From Sanguinoderma infundibulare (taxonomy: Eukaryota; Basidiomycota; Agaricomycetes; Polyporales; Polyporaceae): a DNA stretch of 64,000 bases. The translations under genes and the position numbers were made by a program. The stretch lies in contig JAVLRN010000003.1 in assembly GCA_032821775.1 (NCBI GenBank), positions 1,922,001-1,986,000 on the forward strand, written 5' to 3'. This document shows, piece after piece, positions 1 to 9,272 of the stretch. Each line of letters opens with the position of its first letter. Position 1 is the stretch's first letter. The notes under the pieces are model-generated. The model worked only from the letters and a program-made list of their open reading frames with translations. It was not told the DNA's origin and did no database searches.

Positions 1-571
1 GCTGGCCACTGAGGACGAACAGAGGACGAGCGCGCGCAAATGAAAACAGCGACAAGCGCGACGACATTCCTCGCCGACAGCCATGACATCCAGCAGCATT
101 TCCTGGACGACAATGGAAGTCCTCGTGAGGTCATACGCAACGCGTGCCACTGCATGCGGCGAGCCTCATGGACACAATGAGGTGATGCTGCTCAATGGTG
201 TCCCATTGCAAGCATCGAAAGGAAGGCGGAATACTCAGACGCACACCGAACGGGGACGAAGAGCCTTTATTTCACCCGCAGAATCGTTCCGCAGAGAGCT
301 TCCGATGCGCTAAAATCACCTCCTTCACCCGCCCCCCGACCCAAATGGGCGTCCGAATCTGAGAGCGCGCAAACGAACAATGTCCCAGTTCGACATGGCT
401 GCGAAGAAAGGAGAGAGAGATGCCGAGCGCAAGACGGGAAGCTGCCCAGATGGCCAACGCCGAATGGCATGAAACAGGTCGTTGGGTCCCATGAATCCAA
501 CAGAATCCTGGCGGTGGCAGAGAGGAGAAGTAACAATGATAGTGTAGGCGCACCATAGCGATAAAAACAGT
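1..571. other. Left-edge region without a confident gene
   Basis: I see no recognisable family here. On the plus strand one frame is open from the edge to a stop at 41-43 and ends with the residues ATEDEQRTSARK, so this could be the last codons of a gene entering from the left. A 46-codon frame (40-180) overlaps it. Neither shows a domain. The rest is probably the downstream region of the minus-strand SUA5 gene. Confidence 0.3.
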
Positions 572-1777
572 CTAGATCTCTAGCCAAACCGAGTCCCCAG
601 CGGCCTTCTTCACGCGGTTCATGACCGCGAGGCCCTCCCGTTCCTCGTCTATCTCTTCTATGAGGATGGCATCTACTTTCGCACCGTCCAACGAAAGCAG
701 TCCGTCGAACAACCGCTGCGCAGATACAGCGGGTTCCCCGAGCGGCCCGAGCGGGTGTCTGGTCCACCGCACGTCCGGCAGAGATGTCGTAGACAGCTTC
801 GCCAAGAGCGGGGAATCTGAAGGAGCGAGCACTCCGACCTGCAGCGGCCTCCCCAGCGCCTTCGCGTCCGACTGGAGGGTATCCAAAAGAGCAGAGAAGG
901 GAGTCCGTTCGGCGCCCGGAGGGGGAGGCGAGAGCGTGTGCAGCAGCGTGACGGGCACGCTCGGCGAGTAATGGCGGTACTTCATCCCTGGTGTCGTCGG
1001 TGCGTCCTCGATGACTTCGTCGCTGTAGTCGCGTCGGTGGACGAGCACTTTCGGAAGAGGGTTGAGACCGGAGAGCTCCTCGCGTATGACGCGCTCCAGC
1101 TCTTCCACCGTCACGCCCCCCGGTCTGAGCACGCGCAGGTTTCCGTCCGCCTGAAGGCCATCCACAACGGTGCTCTCCAGCCCGACGCCGCACGGTCCGC
1201 CGTCCAAAATGATGCCCAACTTGCCCTGGAGATCGTTGAATACGTGCTCGGCGCGCGTAGGACTTGGCTTCCCTGACGAGTTCGCGCTCGGGGCGGCCAC
1301 AGGCGCATTGGCGAGCGCGATAAGAGCACGGGCGACAGGATGGGACGGCATGCGCACTGCGACCGTGGGATGGTTCGCGGTGATGATAGGGGGGACGATG
1401 GAGGGATCGTTGGGGAATAGAAGGGTGAGGGGGCCAGGCCAGAAATGCTTCATGAGGATTTCGTAGGTGCGGGAGGGCGAGTACCCCTTCGGAAGCATTT
1501 TGACCAGCATCTCGCGCGAGGAGACGTGCATGATGAGCGGGTTGTCTGGGGGTCGTCCTTTTGTTGAGAAGATGCGCGCGACAGCGGTGGGGTTGAGCCC
1601 GACTGCTCCGAGCCCGTAGACCGTCTCGGTAGGGAAGGCGACGGTTTGGAGGGCACGAAGGTCCAACGACGCACGTTGCAAGGCCTGTAATGTCTCCGAC
1701 GACGTGATCTCCGGTCTGTCGGTGGGGAAGGAGACCGACGCAGTGTCGCACTTGAGGATCTGTGTCGCGAACGCCAT
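572..1777 (-). CDS. SUA5: Threonylcarbamoyl-AMP synthase (SUA5/YrdC family)
   Basis: Makes threonylcarbamoyl-adenylate from threonine, bicarbonate and ATP, the first step of the universal t6A37 modification of ANN-decoding tRNAs. The single-exon 401-residue protein has an N-terminal YrdC fold: FPTETVYGLG, then STKGRPPDNPLIMH, then VAAPSANSSGKPSPT and LESTVVDG. These blocks build the ATP/threonine pocket. A C-terminal Sua5 domain follows a linker containing the conserved PGMKYRHYSP, which identifies the long eukaryotic/archaeal Sua5 form rather than the short bacterial TsaC. I chose the ATG at 1777 (MAFATQ). The frame stays open to another ATG at 1909, and the extra 44 residues are basic and Ser/Thr-rich, so a longer mitochondrial form from an upstream start is possible. 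Family assignment is firm; the exact start is less so. Confidence 0.93.
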   Translation of the reverse strand: MAFATQILKCDTASVSFPTDRPEITSSETLQALQRASLDLRALQTVAFPTETVYGLGAVGLNPTAVARIFSTKGRPPDNPLIMHVSSREMLVKMLPKGYSPSRTYEILMKHFWPGPLTLLFPNDPSIVPPIITANHPTVAVRMPSHPVARALIALANAPVAAPSANSSGKPSPTRAEHVFNDLQGKLGIILDGGPCGVGLESTVVDGLQADGNLRVLRPGGVTVEELERVIREELSGLNPLPKVLVHRRDYSDEVIEDAPTTPGMKYRHYSPSVPVTLLHTLSPPPPGAERTPFSALLDTLQSDAKALGRPLQVGVLAPSDSPLLAKLSTTSLPDVRWTRHPLGPLGEPAVSAQRLFDGLLSLDGAKVDAILIEEIDEEREGLAVMNRVKKAAGDSVWLEI

Positions 1778-2175
1778 CGCGGAGTGGGGGTTTGGGAGGC
1801 GAATCGTAGCGGTCGCGGGGGTTCGGCGCAGAGCAGCTTTATGCAGGAGACTCTTAAAGCAGTTCATGTGAGAAAGCCCCAGACAACGATAAGCCACAAA
1901 ATCAATCACAGCATCGATAGTCGGATCGAGTCACAATAGCAGACGTCGTTGCCCTAGTCAGAGTCGGCGCAAAAGTTGATTAAAGTTCCTGGTGCGCTGA
2001 CCGCACGCGCCCACCAGCGCTTTCTATCTTGCACAATTTGTCTAACGCTTCGCCACAGTGCACCAATATAATTCCCATTCACTGACCATACGGGACGAGA
2101 TAGAACACAACAACGCAAAGCAACGCTACAGGACATGGCGAGACAGATGACGAAAGGCAAACGCGATATCCCTAT
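1778..2175. other. Intergenic region between U1-C 3' end and SUA5 start
   Basis: About 400 bases between two minus-strand genes. It should hold the SUA5 promoter/5' leader and the U1-C 3' UTR. I see no other gene, repeat or RNA. The first 130 bases are in frame with SUA5 and could be coding if the upstream ATG at 1909 is used. Confidence 0.5.
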
Positions 2176-3148
2176 TTACCTTCCTCCCATCATCCTGATC
2201 CTGTCGGGATGCATGCCGCCGGGTCCAGAGGGTCCAGAAGGTCCGTTGGGCTCACCGTTCGCGGGCGGGGGACCCTGGCCTGGGTTGAACCCGTTGGGAG
2301 GTCCGCCGTTGGGAGGTCCGTTGAAGCTACCCGGCGGCGGGCCACCTGGTCCGCCTGGCGGGAACGGTGGGAAGTTTTGCCCAGGTGGTCCGCCGGGGGG
2401 CCCACCTGCGTTAGCGTTCGGAGGGAAGGGAGGTATCCCTGATTCCAATACGTCAGCACGCACAGGTCTATCAAGTCTGAATCGCACTCACCTGATGGTG
2501 GGAACCCGCCCGGACCCATGCCTGGAGGACCCATGCCAGAAGGAGGGGCCATGTTGGGAGGGAAAGGGGGCGCACCTGGAGGCCCCATCATGCCGGGAGG
2601 GGGCATGCCTCCCGGGCCAGGAGGCATCGGCGGACGGCCTACGGGTCGTCAAAACCGGGGACAAGCCAGGGAAGCAGAGAATGACGCACCGCCAAATGGA
2701 GGGGGACCGCCAAATCCAGGAGGCGGCGCGCCGTAACCCATGGGAGGACCACCGAACGGCGGCCCAGAACCAGCTAGATGCTGAGGACCGAACCCAAACC
2801 CACCAGGAGGAGGACCACCGCTCTCGTATGCAGCTGTGATCTGGTCAATGATGCTCTGTGCCTTGTCGTGACCGAGTGCTAGGTTGTGTCAGCCAGCCCA
2901 TAGAACGGAATGAGCTAAGACACTCACAGGCATAGTAATCCCGAACGTTCGCGAGGTGATTCCGACCGCTGTTGTGGGCCTTTCGAACTGCGGCAAGGGG
3001 TCAGCTCCATTCTGAACCGTGATCGAGACGGCACATACCAGAAGCAGAGTCGTGGGTCAAAAAGACGTCGCAATAGTCACAGTAGTGTTTCTGCGACACT
3101 CATGTTAGCTCTTGGACACAGCAGAGAGTTAAAAGTACTCACTGGCAT
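2176..3148 (-). CDS. U1 small nuclear ribonucleoprotein C (U1-C)
   Basis: Core protein of the U1 snRNP that helps U1 snRNA recognise 5' splice sites. Six exons read cleanly: 3148-3143, 3090-3039, 2987-2928, 2878-2690, 2638-2492 and 2438-2176, giving 238 residues. The N-terminus is the diagnostic U1-C C2H2 zinc finger, starting MPKHYCDYCDVFLTHDSAS and continuing RKAHNSGRNHLANVRDYY, followed by SLGHDKAQSIIDQITAAYE. The remainder is a Pro/Gly/Met-rich tail typical of U1-C. Exon 1 encodes only Met-Pro, so the zinc finger is formed only if an intron after codon 2 is removed. The gene is divergent from LSM3 with about 170 bases between start codons. Every junction uses a GT donor and AG acceptor and restores the conserved frame, so the model is strong. 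Confidence 0.95.
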
Positions 3149-3319
3149 GGTGGCGGGGGCAGACGGTAACTGATGGCGACAAGCAAGGACACGAGCGCTT
3201 ACCGAGCAGAGCCCCCGCGTTTTCATCGGAGCTCCAATACCGATCACGTGCATTCATCCTCAAGGCCGTGTCCGAGTGACTGCCGCTGCTGCTTGTGCTC
3301 TCCCGCTCGCTACTTCGAC
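3149..3319. promoter_or_regulatory. Shared divergent promoter of U1-C and LSM3
   Basis: Only 171 bases separate the start codons of the minus-strand U1-C gene and the plus-strand LSM3 gene. The two 5' leaders and any core promoter elements must fit here. I see no TATA box. A CACGTG-like palindrome (TCACGTGC) lies near 3244-3251, a common basidiomycete promoter motif, but its use is inference. Confidence 0.6.
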
Positions 3320-3717
3320 ATGGACGCTTCCTCCAACGGGATTCAAGAACCTTTCGACCTCATTCGTCTCTCCCTCAGTGAACGCGTATTTGTGAAACTT
3401 CGTGGGGATCGCGAACTTACTGGCGTCTTGCATGTCGGTCTTGTGCACGGAAACTCCTGTTGCACTCAGCTGAACGCTTTCTTCGTCAGGCGTACGATGG
3501 ACACATGAACTTGATTCTAAGCGACGTGGAGGAGACCATCATGATTGTAGACCAGGTTGAAGGAGCCCCGGAAGGTCACAGCACCGTAAATGTGAGCGGC
3601 CTTCTCCTAAATCCCGAGTTTTCCAGATAACACGTTGTCCATAAGATTGCGAAGCGTAAAATGGATATGCTCTTTGTGAGAGGAGACGGAGTGATACTGG
3701 TACGTGGCCCTCCATAG
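3320..3717 (+). CDS. LSM3: U6 snRNA-associated Sm-like protein LSm3
   Basis: Subunit of the LSm2-8 ring on U6 snRNA in the nucleus and the LSm1-7 ring of cytoplasmic mRNA decay. Three exons (3320-3433, 3490-3591, 3646-3717) give 95 residues, normal for the family. The Sm1 motif reads [20 protein letters not shown] then [21 protein letters not shown]; Sm2 reads [12 protein letters not shown], where MLFVRGD is the LSm3 hallmark. The first donor (GTCGGT) is weak and the second acceptor ends in AAG, but both are needed to keep the Sm fold in frame. The frame is open upstream to 3173, but family alignment supports the ATG at 3320. It is divergent from another splicing gene, U1-C. Confidence 0.93.
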
Positions 3718-4033
3718 CAGATAGTGAGACTAAGAGCTTACCCGATGATGAATGGCAGGTCTCTCCGCCATCACGGACATAGCGCAACGGAACTGCCACA
3801 TACCACTCAAGGACGGGATCTATCTTGCATTGCGTGCGTGCCAATATACTTTTCGGCCGTCGTCACGCCAGCCTCTTGTCGTCTGCTGTCGATCACAATT
3901 GTTGTATTCAACTTGTATTCGGGGAACATACACCTCATGCAGGGAGTTCGCACCGTTCAGATCGCATATATCTTGACCAGGTTAGTGATTCTATTATACA
4001 GTGAACCCAAAGAGAACGACCCGAATGAACCCA
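3718..4033. other. Convergent 3' region between LSM3 and an unknown gene
   Basis: About 316 bases between the LSM3 stop and the stop of the opposing minus-strand gene. It is AT-richer than its surroundings. Short open frames are present but show no recognisable protein. Probably the two 3' UTRs and terminators. Confidence 0.5.
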
Positions 4034-4861
4034 TCACGATTTCCCTTCGATTTCCTTTCGTGTTGTGACTTCATCTTCTGCGGAAGCATGGGCAGTCGTG
4101 ATACTGGGGGTGGCTGTAGATAATAGCGAGGTGGCCTCCCTCGTTTGAGGATGGGGAACGTCGTCGTCGGACTCGGGCACGACTGCGCCTCTTGGCCACG
4201 TTCCTTCGCGAATCCATCCGGCTTGTAAAATCCTGATCTACAGGAGTGCAGGGTTCGTGGTTTGAGTACCTCGTGGACCACACGGCAGAGGAGGACGTAC
4301 CACAAGTGCAAGAGGTAGGCGCTGCTTGAGCTTCGCGCCACCAATCAACCCACTCCATACTCTATCCACACCCGTACTCCAGACTTGTTCATCTTCTATT
4401 GCGTTGGGCTGGGCGAGAAGCGCTTCCAGTCTTCTGCGCGATGTGTTTGGTTCGGTCAAGCAGGGCGAATTTGATCCGGGAGTCCACCAGAGGGCTCTCC
4501 GAGCAACAAAATAATCTGGGCCTGGCGGTGGCAGGATGGCAGCGTCGAGACGTTGTTCAAATGGAGACATGGTCGCGTTGGCTGAGTGACTCATGACGGG
4601 AGGCGCAGGGCTTAGATTGTCGGAGTCGAATGGAGCACGAGATGCGATATCTGATGTGGTGCGCAGCTCAAGGGCTCGCAAGGGAGGAGTGCGGGGGATG
4701 TGTGGGCGGACATGTGGGCCGTCGTCGGGGGAAGAGGGCACGGTTACGACGATGGCAGCAGGAAGCAGCGACAGGTCGCCGAGAGGCTCGAGCAGGACGC
4801 CTTCACTTAGAGTTTGCATCGGAGGCGCGTCTCGGATTTCCCGAGATGGGAATGTCGCCAT
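4034..4861 (-). CDS. Conserved-looking hypothetical protein, 254 aa
   Basis: I do not recognise the family. Two exons (4861-4301 and 4237-4034) joined by a 63-base GT-AG intron give 254 residues. The first half is Pro/Ser-rich. The best folded candidate spans about residues 120-215, with PPGPDYFVARRALWWTPG, then RRRLEALLAQPNAIEDEQVW and, across the splice junction, LPLALVIRILQAGWIREGTW. That continuous amphipathic stretch over the junction supports the intron. The C-terminus is acidic and Ser/Thr-rich. No signal peptide or membrane segment is evident. The start is 134 bases from that of the divergent GRR1-like gene. The frame is open upstream to 5020, but that would overlap the neighbour's coding start. 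Confidence 0.6.
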
Positions 4862-4995
4862 GTTGCCTGCTGACGTAAGCCATAGCAGGTTGGATGGGGC
4901 CACGTGCAGGCATGAGCACTGTAGTCTGTGACTGTCTGAGTCGCACTGCCCATCGCCGGTCAACGAACCAGCTGCGCTCTCTGCCATCCCCGCCG
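4862..4995. promoter_or_regulatory. Short divergent promoter, hypothetical gene / GRR1-like gene
   Basis: The 134 bases between two head-to-head start codons. No TATA box is visible. The spacing is tight enough that one true start may lie further inside its gene. Confidence 0.4.
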
Positions 4996-7873
4996 ATGTA
5001 CGCCAGCCATTCTCCCGCACAGTCCAACACGTCCCTCTCCGACGACGAGGACGACTTCAACCACAAGACCGCCTTCTTCCGCGACACGGACTCCGACTCC
5101 GCCGCCACCATAACCCCTGCCCAATGGTGCTCTCGCCGAGGGTCCCATCCTTTCAAGTCCCCCCCGTCCAGGGCCTCTCGGCTGCCCCCAGAGATCCTCA
5201 TACACATCCTCAAGCATCTCCATTCCTCACGCGATCTCTACCATGCCTTGCTCGTCTCCCGCGCGTGGTGCGAGTGCTCCGTCGAGCTCCTCTGGTATCG
5301 GCCCAGTTTTTCCAAACTGCACACACTCGTCAAGATGATGCGCATACTATCCAGAGACGACTCCATGTTCGTGTATGCGCAATTCATCCGTCGCCTCAAC
5401 TTCCTCTGTATCGGCAATGACCTCTCCGATACCCTATTTTCCCGCCTCGCCCAATGCATCCGCTTGGAACGCCTGACCCTCATCAATTGCACATCTTTGT
5501 CCGACGAAGGCATCACACGCGTCCTTCCCCACTGTCCCAATCTCGTCGCACTCGACCTCACCGGAGTTTCAGAGCTTACCGACAAGTCCATCGTCGCCCT
5601 TGCCTCGTCTGCCAAGCGCTTGCAAGGAATTAACCTAACCGGCTGCAAGAAGCTCACAGATGAGTCCGTCTTTGCCCTCGCCACAAACTGTCCCCTCCTT
5701 CGTCGTGTCAAGCTCAGCAACGTTGAGCATGTCACTGACCCGTCTATATCCGCACTCGCCCGCTCATGCCTCCTATTGCTCGAGATCGATCTCAACAACT
5801 GCAAGAACATCACCGACGTTGCTGTTCGCGATCTTTGGACGTACTCTGTGCAGATGCGAGAGATGCGATTGGCCCACTGCATCGAGCTCACAGATGCAGC
5901 CTTCCCAACCTCCCCCAAGCGCGACCTCCTACCCCCTACCTCGAACCCTTTCCCTTCTGGCCCCCTCCCCGCGACCGAGCTCCCTCCGTTGCGCGTCTCT
6001 CAGGCCTTCGACCAACTTCGAATGCTCGACCTCACGGCCTGCTCCCAAATCACAGACGACGCCATTGAGGGCATTGTCTCCGTGGCTCCCAAGATCCGCA
6101 ATCTCGTGCTAGCCAAATGTTCCCAACTCACAGACACTGCCGTGGAGAGTATCTGCAAGTTGGGCAAAGGATTGCACTATCTTCACCTCGGCCATGCGCA
6201 GTCCATCACCGATCGGTCTATCAACAGTCTCGTGAGGTCCTGTACGCGATTGCGATATATTGACCTTGCTAGTGAGTGCCCCATCGCTCCTCGCCATTCG
6301 CTTAGCATGATTGACGCCTGTTTTCGGAAAAGACTGTTTGCAACTCACGGACATGTCTGTCTTTGAGCTGTCCACCCTGCAGAAACTGCGTCGTATTGGT
6401 CTCGTTCGTGTCAACAACCTCACCGATCAGGCGATACAAGCCCTGGGAGAACGGCACGCGACGCTAGAACGCATTCATCTGTCCTACTGCGACCAGATCT
6501 CTGTCATGGCCATCCACTTCCTCCTGCAAAAGCTCCCGAAGCTAACTCATCTTAGCCTTACGGGGATCCCAGCGTTTCGGCGTGCCGAGCTGCAACAGTT
6601 CTGTCGCCCACCGCCTTCTGTAAGTCGTTCAAAGATGTTTGTGGTTATACACAACGATGCTCATCCGCCTGAACGCCAGGACTTCAACACCACACAGAGA
6701 GCATCTTTCTGTGTCTACTCTGGAAAAGGCGTAGCGGAACTCCGGGAGTTCCTAGCCGAACTTTTCGCGTCCATCACCAACGAGCTGGCCACGTCTAACG
6801 ATACCGACTACGATGATGACTTTGAAGACGAAGAGGCTCACATCCACTCTAGCCGCTCTCGAGATCCTGATCCCGAGATCCTGGACGAGGACGAGGACGA
6901 TGACGACGCCGGGTCAGAGGAGATGGGGCAGCAAGAAAACGATGACATGCACAACACTCCTCGATTGCCCGAGCGCATGCCAATTACCCCGGAGGATCAT
7001 TCTACGCGCACGTTCTATACACCGGTCAGTCGGGAGCTCATGATGACTCGTGAAAATAGACGCAATCCTACGCCCCGCGCTCAACCTCGTGCTCAACCTG
7101 CGAATGCGCCAGCTTGGCTAAGCAACCTTACGACTCGTCCCCGGCGCGGGTTTGGTCAGCAGCCGATCATCGAGCAATCGACGTCTCCAACACCGAGCGA
7201 GGCGGCGTCGAACCGGAGCGCGGGCACAAATCACTCTACTGGAACGGCCTTCTTTCGCACATATGCCGACCACCCTCCTGGGTCAGCGAGGAACGGGGTC
7301 ATGACGCCTGATCTCATCTATGCTGAGATTGGACATGGGCGCGGCTCTGGTCCAGGTCCAAGTACAATTCTCGTCCAGGGGCACGCGAGGCGCGAACCAG
7401 TCATCGAGTCTTCATACCCCAGCGCGTCGTCCAGTCCAACGCGAACTGCTATGGGATTGCCTCAACAGTCGAGTATTGGGATGGCCGCAACGGAGGTGTT
7501 TAGCGCTCCTCAACGGTCCTTCCGTCTACACGACCGCGATGCTCGCATGGAGACCATCCCGGACCATAGCCCCATCCTTCACGACGCGTCCAACTCGTAT
7601 CTCCGACCAGACGGCGCTGTGGGTTTCGCCATTCTGCGCGAGGCATCCCCTCCATCACCCACCACGCGCGAGTTGCAGGAGTCCGTACATTCCGCTCTTG
7701 CGGGTACTCCGCTGGTGGACGGCGACGCGCGAGGAAGAAGCGTGAAGCGGACGTTGAGAAATACGTTCGCCGCGGCGGAAACCTTCTTCACTGGGCGCGG
7801 TTCGGGTGGCAATGCGACGGATGGAGCAGCTGGTTTGGCGGGCGGTCGCGACATCGATCCCCATGGACATTAA
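4996..7873 (+). CDS. GRR1: F-box and leucine-rich-repeat protein, GRR1 type (SCF substrate receptor)
   Basis: Substrate-recognition subunit of an SCF ubiquitin ligase. In yeast Grr1 couples nutrient signals to degradation of G1 cyclins and other regulators. Three exons (4996-6271, 6333-6619, 6680-7873) give 918 residues. The F-box is near residues 60-100 (SRLPPEILIHILKHL, then LVSRAWCECSVELLWYRP). About a dozen AMN1/GRR1-type LRRs follow, with repeats such as NCTSLSDEGI, LTGVSELTDKSI, LTGCKKLTDESV and CSQITDDAI, up to about residue 510. The C-terminal 400 residues are low-complexity, including an acidic patch (EDEDDDDAGSEE). The first intron ends in AAAAG but exactly restores an LRR (LA-NCLQLTDMSV). 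The long disordered tail is larger than in yeast. The start at 4996 is the first ATG in a Ser/Asp-rich leader; an upstream in-frame ATG (4894) seems too close to the neighbour. Confidence 0.92.
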
Positions 7874-8366
7874 CACAAAACCCTCACGACCTTACCCACA
7901 CCACCACCACCCTGTGCCGCGCTGATCGTGCTGGCTCATAATTGCTGTGACCCCCGATACCTTACGTGTACGTTTCGTACCTCCATGATTCCAATGGCGA
8001 CCCCTGCTCCCTCACTGCAGAATACAATGTGGATTTTTTGTTCCCTCGTAGCCTATTGACTGTAGTTTCTTTTCTATCCCAATTCCCCCCTCCGACGAAC
8101 ATCGGTAGCTCTCTGTATGTCACAAATTTACTATCTTGTAGTCCCAGCCCATGTGTCGGCGTGTCGCCTAGAATCTCGATATGTTTAGTCGTCGTGTTTA
8201 AAATATTCAGTACGTCCTTGCGTTCATCCTACCTCGACGGAGAAAACGGAATTGGTGCAGAGGGTCAGAGACGTGGCCTGCGGGCGCCTAGACACACTTC
8301 ACTGTGCGTTGGCTTTTGACCATAACCTCTGCGTCTCCGACTTGCTTGGTTATTCCTCGTTTCACC
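7874..8366. other. Intergenic region between GRR1-like gene and NAA10
   Basis: About 490 bases between two co-oriented genes. The first part is AT-rich with CA/CCA runs (7890-7915), consistent with a 3' UTR. The second half should hold the NAA10 promoter. I see no additional coding sequence or RNA gene. Confidence 0.5.
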
Positions 8367-9152
8367 ATGGTGAACATCAGGCCAGCCCGGGTAGGTAAGG
8401 GAAAGATTGTTAAAGGCGAGTGTTTACTCACGAGAGCCAGGTAGACGATCTCATGGGCATGCAGGCGTGCAACCTGCACAACCTCCCTGAAAATTACACC
8501 CTGAAATACTGTATGTTCGTCCCAGACGGAGTGATGCTGCATCCAAGAGGAAGTCTAACGACATGCGTTGCAAGACATGTACCACTCGCTAACATGGCCC
8601 CAGCTGTCGTACGTCGCGGAGGACGAGGGCAAGGTCGTGGGGTATATCTTGGCGAAGATGTGCGTACTTTCCATAGCATCCCGTTCTCGGGCGTCGTTTC
8701 ATTGGTATTCACAGGGAAGAGGACGTCCCGGAGGGTGATGAGCCGCATGGACACGTTACCTCGATTTCCGTCTTGCGATCCTACCGCAGATTGGGGCTTG
8801 CGAACAGGCTAATGATACAGTCTCGTGAGTGTCTCCTCCAACGTTCACTCCCCATCGACTCTCCATTCTCCCCCCTCGCGCTCGGCGTGTTGACTGTGTG
8901 CCGCAGAAGAAGCGATGGCTACCGTTTACAAGGCGGCGTACGTGTCGCTGCACGTCCGCAAGTCAAATCGGGCTGCGCTAGGTCTCTACCGCGACACCCT
9001 TTCCTTCACCGTCAAGGACATTGAAAAAGGCTACTGTGAGTGCGTTCCTGATGCCTGTCGTCTTTGCGCCAACTCAGGCCATGGGGAGGACAGATGCCGA
9101 TGGAGAGGACGCGTACGCGATGCGCCTCTCGCTCAAACACCTGGCGAGGTAG
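8367..9152 (+). CDS. ARD1: N-alpha-acetyltransferase NatA catalytic subunit (Naa10/Ard1)
   Basis: Catalytic GNAT subunit of the ribosome-bound NatA complex, which acetylates Ser/Ala/Thr N-termini after Met removal. Six exons (8367-8390, 8441-8510, 8575-8659, 8715-8824, 8907-9035, 9094-9152) give 158 residues. Sequence is close to other Naa10 proteins: [49 protein letters not shown], the acetyl-CoA loop [10 protein letters not shown] (RxxGLA) and [20 protein letters not shown]. It ends soon after the GNAT fold, lacking the longer tail of yeast Ard1 and animal Naa10. The frame is preserved across all five introns. Its auxiliary subunit Naa15 is not in the window. Confidence 0.95.
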
Positions 9153-9272
9153 ATAGAGCATGTGGATGTCCTGTTACAGCGCAGTGCTAGGCACGTACAA
9201 AATAGATACTAATACAACGTCCTCCGGTGTACGCACCCTGCGTCCCGCCCTAAATGATAACAAAATGGGGTT

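Noticed and set aside
40..180. 46-codon plus-strand frame at the left edge
   Set aside because: Too short and lacking any recognisable content; it may be a 3' exon or chance, so it was not called as a gene.
267..1751. 494-codon minus-strand frame overlapping SUA5
   Set aside because: It is a shadow of the SUA5 frame: Arg/Ser/Pro-rich, no domain, while the other frame is an unambiguous SUA5.
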